A stretch of 64,000 bases of DNA, taken from assembly GCA_030068075.1 (NCBI GenBank), contig CM057829.1, forward strand, positions 83,567,132 through 83,631,131, read 5' to 3'. Position 1 is the stretch's first letter, and the number at the start of each line of letters is the position of its first letter. This stretch comes from Paguma larvata (Eukaryota; Chordata; Mammalia; Carnivora; Viverridae). The notes beneath the pieces are model-generated. The model saw only the letters and a list, made by a program, of their open reading frames with translations. It did no database searches and was not told the DNA's origin. This document shows, piece by piece, positions 8,898-20,720 of this stretch. A program made the position numbers and the translations under genes.

Positions 8898-11587
8898 GAT
8901 GATACAGATATATTATTGTGTTCTGAAATACAATGATTTTTTTTTCTAACAGGTAATAAAACAATAGCTGATGACCTTGAATTTGGAGAATTGTGGTATT
9001 CTCTACTTTGCTGGTTCAAGTGTGCTTGGCTTTACTATCTGGCCAAGAGAAAATGTTTTTGGATTATCGTCTTATTCCAAAAGTGGACCTTATGTGGAAA
9101 GCATGCGGTGTTCAACAATTGTGTATAAATTGGCAAATCTCAAGCTCAAATTTCTGTCTCTCCTTCATTGGTTAACAGCTTACATCTCTGCTCAGCACTT
9201 TCAGCCTGCAGCCAATGCTTCTTAGTAATCCTTATAAATCTTCCCAAAAGGAAAGTTTCTTCAAAGAGATGTTTCTGTTTCTCAGAGCTTCAAATTGTTA
9301 TTTGTAGGAGAGTTAGTAAAACACAAGCTACTGTGCTATTTCTGAATGAGAATTGTCTGTTTTCTATTCATTAATATGTATCTGTAAAATAAATCAATAC
9401 AAACTTAAGAATCAAAGAGGCTTGAGAATTTAGTGTAATAAAGTATATTGGAAATGATAGAAAACATTGAAAAAGGTGTCATCATAATTATAGGTGTAAG
9501 GGAGTTTGCTAATTGATTAATTGTAAATGTATTTGTCAATTTGAGGTCCCCTTATCGAGTAGATACAGTGTCCCTTTCCTTAGATGCTTTTCTGAATCAC
9601 TGTTCAAACAGAATAGGCTTGAAAGCTATTGAAAAACCCTGCTTCGATGTACTTTGGTCTTCCTTTGCTTATAAGTACTTCCATGGAATTGTAGACTCTT
9701 GAACTTAGAAGAAACCTGTATGATAACCTATAATCTGATCTCACCATCCAGTGTAAGAATTCCTTCTCAACCTCCTTAGCAAACGATCACATGAACAGCT
9801 CAAACACTATTAGTGAAAAGGTGTTCATTTTTCTGCTTTCACTCAGAAACAGATTCAAGCATTATGTTTTGTTGTGAAAGACACACAATGAAAAAGAACA
9901 GGTTCTTTTATTATCCAAAATTCAACAGAATTAACCAGATTGGACAACTTAATTTCAATTCCTTGCTCACCATAAATATCATCAAAGGCCGTGACTAAGG
10001 CTAACCTTATTCTGAAAACTCCTAGAAGCCAAGCATAAAAACCAGATTTGGGGTAAAAAAAAATTACTGTTAATATATTTATAGTTAAATTTATGTACAA
10101 AGAAGAATGTGAGCAGAATAGGAAGTTTTATTCCCTAAGCCAAAATTTTTTCTCCTCAAGTTCTTGGGGCAAATAATCAGGCTCTGCCACTTCTCAAGGT
10201 TTCTCCCTGCAAGGACATCCTGGCCCTGCCATGGGATTAGACTCAGAGGCACAGACTGATACATGGTACTCACAAGGTCAAAATGTGCTTTCATTTAAAA
10301 CTGAATATACTGCTCTTCAACCTAGGAAAATCTGTTGCTATTTAAATAAACACAAAGGTACTTTATATACATTCATTCTAGTACTTCTAAGTAGGCTTAT
10401 ATACATAAGTTTATTTTCACGCATTGACTATGTGGTTTTACCTATATGTATTTATAAATTCTGACAAAGCTGACTAACAAACAGATAGGCCTAGAATATA
10501 TCCTGCTGTGGTACAAGTTATTGAAAAGTGTCTTGCCCAAAGTTTGCTGTCATGGAGCGCATACACTTGTCAGATGACTAGTTAAATGTGTGGTTCAAAT
10601 TTTGCTGCAAGTTTCACATGTTGATTACATAATCACAAATGCTATGATAAATACAATGATTTATGACATGTGTATTAGCGCCAAATCGATATACGTGAAA
10701 TTCTTTTAGTGTTCCCCACAGATATGCAATTCAGGGTCCATGTAAATTTAACATATCTCCTTATTTATGGTCCTTTACCATCAATTAAAACAAATAAGAG
10801 CCCCATTCACAATTTAGAGGTTAAAACATCAAAGAACATCATTTAAAGTATTTTCTCAGTGTACGTCTTTAAAATAAAACTTCCAAAACTTCGAGGTCTG
10901 TACTTTCTTTTAGGAATGTATTGTAACCTGATTGATGTTGGAAAATAAAAATGCTCTATTGCTGTTTAGAGGCAATTGTTTTGACAATGGACAAAAGAAA
11001 AAGTTCTCTTCTTCTGGTATAATAAATTAGGAGATTGTGAGATGATCAAATGGCTAACATAAAATTTTTAGGATTCAATGTCATCGGTACCCATAGTATA
11101 TCAGGAGCTCATCAGTTTGGTGGCAATTTGCTAAAGTAGTAAGCTGAAAGTATTATAAAACGAAGCCACAGCAAACTTTACTTTTATGTGATATTTCAAA
11201 CCTAAAACTGATAGATATGGAGGTTTTAATAGCCAAAAGGCAGTGTATTAAATCTACTCTTCCGTCAGAACCAAGTATATGTTTGGTAAATGAGTCAAAG
11301 TTATCACTTACATAGGCAAAAGTAAAAAAGTCCTGGGTGGTATCCATGGATATCCCTAAGATATATAATGCCAAAAGGAAAATATTATGTATAAAATTCT
11401 GAATGTATGGTAAAGTTCATAATTTTTCAAAAAGAGATCCATAAAAATTTACAAACAAAAAACTGTAGAGAACATAGATGTAGCATGGAAGAAGAGGAAA
11501 TTCTGCTTTATCAGAAGTACACAACAGTAATAATAATATCTAATAATCTATAAGCCCATATTTTGTGGAGAGTAAGTATTGAAGAAT
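8898..11587. other. Long stretch without recognised genes or young repeats
   Basis: Several frames of 60-84 codons occur but overlap one another on both strands and show no domain, start context or codon pattern. Around 9685-9830 the strings 'gaattgtagactcttgaact' and 'ccatccagtgtaagaattcc' vaguely resemble an ancient mammalian SINE or MER relic. I would not name it. The rest is single-copy-looking AT-rich DNA. Confidence 0.5.
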
Positions 11588-11601
11588 AAGAAAATGTATG
11601 C

Positions 11602-11912
11602 GAAATAAGTCAGTCAGAAAAAGACAGATACCATATGTTTCCACGAATAGGTGGACTATGTGAGACTAAGCAAAAACCAGGGGGAGGGGAAGAGGGGAAA
11701 GGAAAAAAAGACACAGAGAGGGAGGGAGATAAAACATAAGAGACTCTCAAAGACTAAGAACAAACTCAGGGTGAGGGGGTTGAGGGAGGGAGGAGAGGGG
11801 GTAGCGGGCATTAAAGAGGGCACATGTTGGGATGAACACTGGGTGTTATATGTAAACCAATTTGAAAATAAACTATTATAAAAATTAAAAAATTTAAAAA
11901 AAGAAAAAAAAA
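11602..11912 (+). mobile_element. 5'-truncated L1 3' end, sense, young-looking
   Basis: It starts in the last codons of ORF2 ('agtcagtcagaaaaagacag'), passes through the G-rich 3' UTR ('gggggaggggaagagggg'), and ends in 'ccaatttgaaaataaac' plus an A-rich tail. A perfect 14-base duplication, 'aagaaaatgtatgc', flanks it (11588-11601 and 11913-11926). That is the mark of target-primed reverse transcription, and the two copies have not yet diverged. Only about 311 bases of L1 remain. Confidence 0.93.
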
Positions 11913-12103
11913 AAGAAAATGTATGCTAGCTCTGGGAACAAGGTACTCTTTTTAGTGATTTCTATCTCACTGCTTATGGTTATGGTGGTAGCTGAATAAA
12001 TTTGGATATCTGACGTGTCCTGTTAAAATGTATGCTGGATTCCATAAAACATGGTCTTGGATTATTCTCAGAGTAAACTGATGCTTATTAAATACCCCAA
12101 ACA

Positions 12104-12310
12104 GGCACACCTGGGTGACTCAGTCTGTTAATCGTCTCTTGATTTCTGCTCATGATCTCACAGTTTGTGAGTTCCAACCCCATGTCAGGCTCTGTGCTGA
12201 CAGTGTGGAGCCTGCTTGGGATTCTCTCTCTCCCCATCTCTCTGCCCCTCCCTAGATCACTCTCTCTGTCTGTCTGTCTGTCTCTCTCAAAGTAAATAAT
12301 AAACTTAAAA
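12104..12310 (+). mobile_element. CAN-type SINE, sense
   Basis: Head 'cacctgggtgactcagtctg', body 'gctcatgatctcacagtttg', TC-rich stretch with a TCTG run, tail 'aaagtaaataataaactt'. Flanks 'aataccccaaaca' (12091-12103) and 'atatcccccaaaca' (12311-12324) are a diverged TSD. The adjoining minus-strand reading frames are translations of the SINE. Confidence 0.95.
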
Positions 12311-12324
12311 ATATCCCCCAAACA

Positions 12325-12765
12325 TAATGGGGAGAGAGAAAAAGAGAGACAGATTCACAAAGCAGTAAACGACATGATAGGGAACCAGGAAGCAACTTTG
12401 GAGTCTCAGTGATTTTGGGCAGGAATCTAGATGACATTGTTTTCATTGTTTTATCTGATAAATATTATAGATTTCAGATGAAATGGAAATAATCATAAGG
12501 AAACTGAACTTTTATGTATGTTTATTGTTTGAATTTTAACATATACCTCATGATCATAGAAAAACAATCTAGGTTTGATGGCAGGTAGATAGATGAACAG
12601 ATAGATAATCATAAACATCAGCTGTCTAAATGCAGAGAATTTTAAAATAATATGGAGGAGGAAAGGAAATGGGGAAAAAACATTAAATGAAGTTGGAAAT
12701 CCTTTATAAAATACCTAATGCTTTATCAATGTTTATTGAGTAAAAGCAGAAAAAAAAATAATGGT
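12325..12765. other. Unassigned, short GATA patch
   Basis: No feature beyond a small GATA-rich patch near 12585-12608. Confidence 0.6.
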
Positions 12766-12960
12766 AGGGGAGTCTGGGTGGCTCGGGTAGTTAAGTATCC
12801 AACTCTTAGTTTTGGCTTAGGTCATGAACTCAAGGTTCATGAAATTTGAGTCCTACATGAGGCTGACAGTGTGAAGTAAGCTTGGGAATCTCTCACTCTT
12901 CTCTCTGCCTCTCCCTCACTCATGCATGGGCACTCTCCCTCAAAATAAATAAATAAACTT
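12766..12960 (+). mobile_element. CAN-type SINE, sense, first of a tandem pair
   Basis: Head 'gagtctgggtggctcgggta', body 'ggcttaggtcatgaactcaa', then TC-rich sequence and 'aaataaataaataaact'. Its tail runs straight into a second, headless SINE with no spacer. Confidence 0.9.
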
Positions 12961-13139
12961 CGGTGTCCAACTTCTGCTCAGGTCATGATCTCATGGTTTG
13001 TGGATTCAAGCCCCACATCTGGCCCTGTGTTGACAGCTCGGAGCTTGGAGCCTGCTCCTGCTCACACTCTGTCTGTATCTCTATCTAATAAAATAAACAT
13101 TAATAAAAATATAAATAAATATATATATATAAACAAACT
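12961..13139 (+). mobile_element. CAN-type SINE lacking its tRNA-like head, tandem with the previous one
   Basis: It begins 'tcggtgtccaacttctgctc', so the first 30 or so bases of the tRNA-like head, including the A box, are missing. It continues 'aggtcatgatctcatggttt', 'gattcaagccccacatctgg' and an AT tail. Same orientation as the copy before it. Without the A box it should not be transcribed by RNA polymerase III on its own. Confidence 0.9.
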
Positions 13140-13465
13140 TTAAAAGAAAAAACACTACTACACTGCTCATACTTTAAGAGAAAAAATACATTAATGATTG
13201 AAATAGGTTCACATATCTATTTCGTAGTCCTAAAAAGACAGTATTCTTGAATGCAATATATCTTGAGATTCAAATACAATATAATACAAATTTTACCATG
13301 AAAATAGCATCAACTGTAATAGAATGAGACTCCCATAATTGGAATATGCTAATAGGAAGGTATAATTTTTTAAAAAATAGATGACTAAAAAACAAATCAA
13401 TCAAAAGGGTTATATATCTACATATTTTCTTTATGCCATATGGAAAGTGAAATGCCATTTATTTC
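13140..13465. other. AT-rich, nothing recognised
   Basis: No landmarks. A short minus-strand frame (13270-13458) shows no domain. Confidence 0.6.
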
Positions 13466-13735
13466 TTTTTTTTTTAATTCAAGATTTTATTTAAATTCAA
13501 CTTAGTTAACATACAGTGTACTATTGGTTTCAGAAGTAGAATTTAGTGATTCATCAATTACATATAACACCCAGTGCTCATTGCAAGTGCCCTTCATAAC
13601 GGCCATCATCCATTTAGCCCATTCCCTCACCCACCTCTCCTCCGGGAACCCTCAGTTTATTCTCTTCAGTTAAGAGCCTTTTATAGTTCACCTCCCTCTC
13701 TTTTTTTTTCTTATTTTATTTTTCCTTCCCTTCCC
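13466..13735 (-). mobile_element. L1 3' UTR fragment, antisense
   Basis: Starts with a T run, then 'caacttagttaacatacagt', 'cacccagtgctcattgcaag' and 'caccca...cctc' blocks, the antisense of the carnivore L1 3' UTR (compare 17090-17180 and 46080-46200). Strongly 5' truncated; no ORF2 sequence is included. Confidence 0.88.
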
Positions 13736-14077
13736 TGATGATGTAAAGTGTAATTTAAATGTACACTATTCTACAACAATTTAAGAAATAGTGAGCATTA
13801 AGCTGTATTAAGTGAGCCACCATTTAAGGACAAAAGGGATATGATCTTTTTCTTCTGTCCTCATTGGATCATGTTTAGTTTTGTATTTGGTTTTTGTTTT
13901 CTGTGTTTTAATTCTTTGTACTTAAAAAGATGAATATAGGAAACCAACTTCGTAAGGGAATACAGAATTATTCTATCTCAGAAATGACATCTTCATAATA
14001 ACAGACACCAGGATTATCTTATTCATTTCTGTGGCATAGGTCTCTAGCACAGTCTCTGATACATAGTAAATGGGAAA
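13736..14077. other. Unassigned; possible L2 or MIR tail near the right end
   Basis: 'tctctagcacagtctctgat' with 'acatagtaaatggg' (about 14040-14073) resembles the conserved 3' end of L2 or MIR. Too short to be sure. Confidence 0.4.
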
Positions 14078-14115
<38 letters not shown>

Positions 14116-14156
14116 GTGAGGTGAACTATAAAAATATATAAATATGTATATATATA
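14078..14156. repeat. (TA)n-rich microsatellite
   Basis: About 19 TA units broken by CA and GT steps, followed by further TATA-rich sequence. Likely length-variable. Confidence 0.9.
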
Positions 14157-14999
14157 GAAAGTGAAGTATAAAATATATGTTAAGTATATAACAACTATGT
14201 TCTAATATTTGATGTCAAATTAAAGTCTTTTGAAATTATGTAACAGATAGAATTTTGACCAAAGGATGGAAATAAACAGAATCAAAGTATGTTTCAGTAA
14301 TAAAGTGGTTTGTCATTTCCTTTAGTTAATTTGAAGACTAATTTTTGCGGTTACTGTGGAAGACACTCAAAATATAGTTGGTGGTGAAATGTTAGAAAAA
14401 TAATTTTGGAGCCTTGCTAAACTTCCACAATCTCTCTCTCATCATCATCTCTCTCTCTTTCTGTCTTGCTCTTTCAGCTTTCTAACTGTCCAAATATTAA
14501 AATTATGACAACAAAGTTAATTAAGATTTTAAGCTGTTGTTAAATCCTAAAACTTTGCATAGTGATAATCAATTATCAGCTATTTCATTTGAAAAGTTAA
14601 AGTTTCAGTTTAAAATAACATTAAAATAACAAACAGTATACTCACATATATTAATAAAGCTCATTTACTATACTCCTTGACTATAATTAAGAAATCTAAC
14701 AAAATAATATGAATAACATAGCTAAATTATGGGGTCTACTTAGATACTACTTCATCTGAAAATCATGTATTATCTCAGTCTAATTTCTTCAACCAGTGTA
14801 AGGAATCACATACCTCTAGCCTCACTTTCCTAAGTTACCTATTGCTTGTATATATGACAGCAACACTTAATTGGTGGAAAACTTTTTTTTTCCCCATTAT
14901 TGAACACATTTGACTTACTTGCTATTTCACAGTGCTGTATCTTTCTTGGATTATTTCATAACTTTTAATAGCTGAGGATATTTCCATTGAGACCATTGT
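14157..14999. other. AT-rich, nothing recognised
   Basis: A short TC-rich patch at 14430-14478 is the only low-complexity feature. No frame or repeat call. Confidence 0.6.
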
Positions 15000-15670
15000 A
15001 ATAAGAAGAAGACTGAGGGTCTGAAATCAGAAAGAAGACTCCTTTAAGCAGAGAGAATACTTGGGTAAGTACCTTGCTTACTCCAGGGACCAAAAGGTAG
15101 TAGTAACGTAGTAAGTGAGGGACCAAAGAGTAGGAAATGAGAGGTATGTGGAGGTCTTCTATGCTAAGGTAATGGGAAAACATTAGAGAGTTTACAGCAG
15201 GGAGTTGGCATGAACTGAGATCTGTTTTTAAAAGGTCACTGTGACTGATTTGTAGAGGACAGATAACAAAGAGTAAAAGCAGGCAGGGGGTATTCCAGTA
15301 TTTTAGGCAAAAGCTAGTAGTGGCTTAGAGTAGGGTATAAATGGTGGAAATAGAATCCGACAGATTCTCTATGTATGCTCAATTTGGAGACAATACAACC
15401 TGCTGAGGTATTCAATTGGGAAAGACAGGAAAGAGTGTAGGGGGCAATAACAGCTCGGAAAGTTTTGGCATGCTCAACTGGATAGATCATTATTAGAATT
15501 TACAGAGATAAGAAGTCCAGAAGGAGAAACAGATTTGAAGTAAAGAAGGGGAAAATCAAGTGTTCAGTTTTGATGTGTTAATTTTTGGATGCTTATTAGA
15601 TATCTAACTATAGATATAAAGGGTGCAGTTGAGTAAACAAGTCTGGAGTACTAAGAAACAGATTACAAAA
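15000..15670 (+). repeat. Ancient unnamed mammalian repeat, copy 1
   Basis: A purine-rich block with 'gcagggagttggcatgaact', 'aaaaggtcactgtgactgat', 'ctagtagtggcttagagtag', 'ctcaactggatag' and 'gtgttcagttttgatgtgtt'. The succession matches a mammal-wide interspersed repeat I know as sequence but cannot name. A second copy at 55000-55260 shares the 'caactggat' and following blocks in the same order. No frame. Confidence 0.5.
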
Positions 15671-16399
15671 TCTCCTTCCCAAGTCAAATATCCATCCCTG
15701 CCTGGAGAGCTTATCAGAATTCTTAATGAGTTGTTTTATTTTGTTTTGTTTCATTTGATTTGGTTTTAAATTATAGTTCGCAAACTTCTGATAGTTTTTC
15801 AAAGAAATTATATTCTTCTTCAATATAGCATTTCTTCATGTAAGGAGAAACATTTTAGTGATGATTTGTATTGGTCATGTGAACTTTATGGAAGCAGAAA
15901 ATTGTCCTCTAAAACTCAGAGGACAATAATGAAGATAAAATGAAAATTCTGCACTTTATCCTGATTCAGGGTTTGGGTTTTTTGATTTCTGCTCCTTCAG
16001 ATACCCTGAGAAATTAATTTTGACTCTTGATATGAATATTGAACTACATAGTCAGAAAACAGTGGAGGACCTTTCAATGTATTTTAGCCTAAATAATTAG
16101 AGTCTGTCCCTGTTTTTCTTCTCAAGAACATTCTTCTTTTGCCTATTCCCTTGCTCCTTTGTATCATCACGTTGTTGTTGTTGCTGTTGTTGTTCTGAAT
16201 TTTCATATGGAGCATTCTTGTCTTTGTAATCCTCATTTGTTCTGTTTCAACTTAAACAATTGAAAAAAAAGTAATTTAATTAAAATATCTCTCTAGCTAA
16301 GAACCTATTTCCTGTTCTCATTTTTATAGAAAAATTCTAAAGATTAATCGTCTAGATAATTCATTATTTTGTACATGCTCTGTTAACATTGCTTATATC
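15671..16399. other. Unassigned, short GTT run
   Basis: Contains a (GTT)n-like run at about 16172-16195 and T-rich sequence. Nothing else recognised. Confidence 0.6.
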
Positions 16400-17057
16400 C
16401 ACCTTGGTCCACAAAAACACTTCAGTCAAAGGTACCAAACACTTACATATTCCCCACCAAAAAGAAATGTTTCTATCCTAATCTCACTTGATTTCTCAGT
16501 AGCTCTTTATACATTTATCATCTGACCTTTTATAGACTCCTACCTAACTTTTCATATTAACTTTCGCAACAGTATGCAGTCCTGGCTTTCTCCCTAATTT
16601 ATTGACCATTGCTTCTCAATATTCTCACTGATTTAAGAAGTTAGATCAGATCTCTAAATATTAGAGTTCCTTCAAATTATGACATGGGTCATTATTTTTT
16701 CACTTTATATTCACTGCTCACCAAATTTTATAGCCATTTGGTTGGTGATTACTTTCAAAATATATCTCAAGCCAAAACAATTTCTGTGAAACTCAGATTG
16801 GTATAGTCAAATTTCTACTTGACATTTCCACTTAATCATCTCAAGCTTATCGTGTGCAAAACATAAGACTAGATTCTATTATTATATAAAAACCTATACT
16901 TATTTAGTAAATCACATCACTGTCCACAAAATTGCTAAAGTCAGAGATTCAGGGGTCATATTCCACTTATTGCTTTTCCATAGTTTCCATATCCAACTTT
17001 GGTAAATCCTTTTCATTCTACCCCCAGAATATGTATGATATCCATTCATTATTTTCT
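16400..17057 (+). mobile_element. L2 element, sense, left part (split by an L1)
   Basis: 'cttgacatttccacttaatc' followed by 'atctcaagcttatc', then 'cagagattcaggggtcatat' and 'catatccaactttggtaaat' follow in order the late part of the L2 LINE. The match fades upstream of about 16500. The element continues at 21989 in the same orientation, so the L1 at 17058-21988 was inserted into it. Confidence 0.75.
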
Positions 17058-17462
17058 TTTTTTATTTATCTTTTTAATAATTTATTGTCAAATTGGTTTC
17101 CATACAACATGCAATGCTCATCACCACAAGTGCCCTCGTCTGTGCCCATCACCCACTCTCCCCCTTCGCACACCCCCCTCTCCCCTCAGTTTGTTCTTAG
17201 TCTTTGAGATTCTCTTATGTTTTGTCTCCCTCCCTCTCTGTGGCTTTTTTCCTTCCCCTCTTCCCCTCTCCCCCCCCGGTTTTCTGTTAAGTCTCGTAAA
17301 ACTCACCTATGCATGGAAACATATGGCACCTCTCTTTCTCTGCCTGACTTATTTCACTCAGCATAATACCCTCCAGTTCCATCCCTGTTGCCACACATGG
17401 CCAGATTTCTTTCTTTCTCATTGCTGCATAGTATTCCATTGTGTATATATGCCACATCTTCT

Positions 17463-19945
17463 TTACCCTGATTTCGCTATTATCCAAAGTGCTGCTATGA
17501 ACATTGGTGTACACGTGCCCCTATGCATCAACACTCCCGTATCTCTTGGGTAGAATCCTAACAGTGCTATTGCTGGGTCATAGGGTAGTTCTATTTTCAT
17601 TCTTTTGATGAACTTCCACACAGTTCTCCAGAGTGGCTGCACCAGTTTGCATTCCCACCAACAGTGCAAGAGCGTGCCTGTTTCTCCACATCCTAGCCAG
17701 CATCTATAGTTTCCTGATTTGTTCATTTTAGCCACTCTGACTGGTGTGAGGTGGTATCTCAGTGTGGTATTGATTTGTATTTCCCTGATGATGAGTGACA
17801 TTGAGCATCGTTTCATGTGTTTGTGGGCCATCTGGATGTCTTCTTTGGAGAAGTATCTATTCATATCTTCCGCCCATTTCTTCACTGGGTTGTTTGTTTT
17901 TCGGGTGTGGAGTTTGATAAGTTCTTTATAGATTTTAGATACTGGAGCTTTATCCGATATGTCATTTGCAATTATCCTTTCCCATTCCGCTGTTTGCCGA
18001 TCAGTTTTGTTGGTTGTTTCCTTTGCTGTGCAGAAGCTTTTTATCTTGATGAGGTCCCAGTAGTTCATTTTTCCTTTTAATTTGCTTGCGTTTGGAGATG
18101 TGTCGAGTAAGAAATTGGTATGTCTTAGGTCAAAGAGGTTTTTTCCTGCTTTTCCCTCTAGGATTTTGATGGTTTCCTGTCTCACATTCAGGTCCTTCAT
18201 CCATTTTGAGTTTTTTTTTTTCTTGTGAGTGGTGAAAGGAAGTGGTCTGGTATCATTCTTCTGCATGTTGCTGTCCAGTTCTCCCAGTACCATTGATTAA
18301 AGAGGCTGTCTTTTTTCCATTGGATACTCTTTCCCGCTTTGTCAAAGATTAGTTGACCATGTACCTGCAGGTCCATTTCTGAGTTTTCTATTCTATTCCA
18401 TTGGTCTACGTGTCTGTTTTTGTGCCAATACCATACAGTCTTGATGACTACCACTTTGTAGTAGAGGTTAAAGTCTGGGATTGTGATGCATTCTGCCTTG
18501 GTTTTATTCTTCAGTATTACTTTGGCTATTCAGAGTCTTTTGTGGTTCCATATAAATTTTAGGATTGTTTGCTCTAGCTTTGAAAAGACCGTTGGTGTAA
18601 TTTTGATTGGAATTGCATTGAATGTATAGATTGCTTTGGATACTATTGCCATTTTAACGATATTTATTCTTCCAATCCATGAGCATGGGATGTTTTTCCA
18701 TTTCCTTGTGTCTTCCTCAATTTCCTTCATAAGTTTTTTATAGTTTTCAGTGTAGAGATCTTTTACATCTTTGGTTAGGTTTATTCCTAGGTATTTTATG
18801 GTTTTTGGTGCAATGTGAATGGGATTAGCTTCTTTATTTCTCTTTCTGCTGCTTCATTGTTGGTGTATAGAAATGCCACCGATTTCTGTACATTGATTTT
18901 GTACCCTGTAACTTGGCTGAATTCATGCATCAGTTCTAGTAGGCTTTTGGTGGATTCTGTCAGGTTTTCCATGTAAAGTATCATATCGTCTGCAAAAAGT
19001 GAAAGTTTGACTTCTTCCATGCCAATCTTGATATCTTTTATTTTGCTTTCTTGTCTGATTGCTGATGCTAAGACCTCCAACAGTATGTTAAATAGCAGTG
19101 GCGAGAGTGGACAACCTTGTTGTGTTCCTGATGTCAGGGGGAAGGCTCTCGGTTTTTCCCCATTGAGGATGATATTAGCTGTGGGCTTTTCATAAATGAC
19201 TTTTATGGTGTTTAAGTATATTCCTTCTATCCTGACTTTCTTGAGGGTTTTTATTAGGAAAGGGTGCTGTATTTCGTCAAATGCTTTTTCTGCATCTATA
19301 GACAGGATCATATGGTTCTTTTCTTTTCTTTGGTTAATGTGATGTATCACGTTGATTGATTTGCAAATATTGAACCATCCCTGCAACCCAAGGATGAATC
19401 CTACTTGATCATAGTGAATAATTCTTTTTATATGCTGTTGGATTCAATTTGCTAGTATCTTGTTGAGAATTTTTGCATCTATATTCATCAGGGACATTGG
19501 CCATTACTTCTCTTTTTTGCTGGGTATCTATCTGGTTTGGGAATCAAAGTGATGCTGGCTTCATAGAATGAGTCTGGGAGTTTTCCTTCCGTTTCAATTT
19601 TTTGGAACAGCTTAAGGAGGATAGGTATTAACTCTGTTTTAAATGTCTGGTAAAATTCTGCAGGGAAGCCATCTTGTTGGGAGATTTTTGATAACTGATT
19701 CAATTTCTTCACTACTTATGGGTCTGTTTAAATTTTCTATTTCTTTCCGTTTGAGTTTTGGTAGCATGTGGCTATTTAGGAATTTGTCCATTTCTTCCAA
19801 GTTGCTGAGTTTGGTGGCATATAATTTTTCATAGTATTATCTGACAACTGCTAGTATTTCTCAGGGATTGGTTGTAATCTCTCCCTTTTAGTTCATGACT
19901 TTATCTATTTGAGTTCTCTCTCTTTTCTTTTTGAGAAGCCTGGAT
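17463..19945 (-). pseudogene. L1 ORF2 remnant (late reverse transcriptase and C-terminal zinc knuckle)
   Basis: ORF2 normally encodes an endonuclease, a reverse transcriptase and a cysteine-rich C terminus that copy L1 RNA into the nick. Here five separate minus-strand frames hold only the later part. The frame at 18796-19386 has '[11 protein letters not shown]' and the catalytic '[12 protein letters not shown]' with both aspartates kept. The frame at 17463-18293 ends with the CCHC knuckle '[18 protein letters not shown]'. The endonuclease and RT fingers are gone, removed by the deletion whose junction is near 19945-19955. Frames are broken near 18200, 18500, 18780 and 19430. Confidence 0.92.
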
Positions 19946-19954
19946 AGAGGTTTC

Positions 19955-20720
19955 TGGCTTGCCAAGTTTCTGTAGATAAGTCCGCTATGACCGTTATGTA
20001 TCTACCTTTGTATGTTAAGGCCCGTTTTTCCCTAGCTGCTTTCAGAATGCTCTCTCTGTCCTTATATTTTGACAGTTTCACTATGATGTGTCATGCAGAA
20101 GGTCTATTCAAGTTATGTTTGAGGGGAGTTCTCTGTGCCTCTTGGATTTCCATGCCCGTTTCCTTCCTCATGTTGGGGAAGTTCTTAGGAATGATTTGTT
20201 CAAGTACCCCTTCTACTCCTTTCTCTCTCTCTTCTTCCTCTGGAATTCTTATGATATTGTTTTGTTTGAGTGCATCACTCAGCTCTTGAATTCTCCTTTC
20301 CTGTTCCTGAATCAACTTCTCTCTCTTTTTCTCTGCTTCCTCTTTTTCCATAATATTATCTTCTAATTCACTCATTCTCTCTTGCCTCTTCAAGCCATGC
20401 TGTGGCTGCCTCCAATTTGTTTTTCATCTCATTGAAGACATTTTTTAATTCCTCCTGACTGTTTTTAAGGTCCTTGTTCTCTGCCGCAAGAGACCCCTTG
20501 CATTCTTCTATGCCTTTTTCAAGCCCAGCAATTAGTTTTATGTTTATCATTTTATATTTGTGTTCTGTTATGTTGCTTATTTCTGTTTTTATCAATTCTT
20601 GAGCTGTCACTACTTCCTGTAGTTTCCTTTGAGGAGAATTCTCTGTTTCGTCATTTTGGCTAGGTGTGTTTTGAATTGTTTCTTGAGGTCGCCCTGGAAA
20701 GGAAAATAGACGGAAAGACA
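19955..20720 (-). pseudogene. L1 ORF1 remnant (coiled coil and RRM start)
   Basis: ORF1 encodes the trimeric RNA-binding protein of the L1 particle. The frame at 20368-20754 carries a heptad-rich stretch ('SLAAENKDLKNSQEELKN'), and the next, in another frame (20091-20393), has 'EKEEAEKKREKLIQEQE' then the start of the RRM ('NNIIRIPEEEEREKGVEGV'). A frameshift near 20380 separates them. The C-terminal domain is lost: sequence breaks after 'acttggcaagcc' (minus strand) and jumps into ORF2. Confidence 0.9.

Noticed and set aside
16999..17553. 184-codon + strand frame rich in P, S and L
   Set aside because: It crosses the L2-L1 boundary and reads the antisense of the L1 3' UTR and ORF2 tail.
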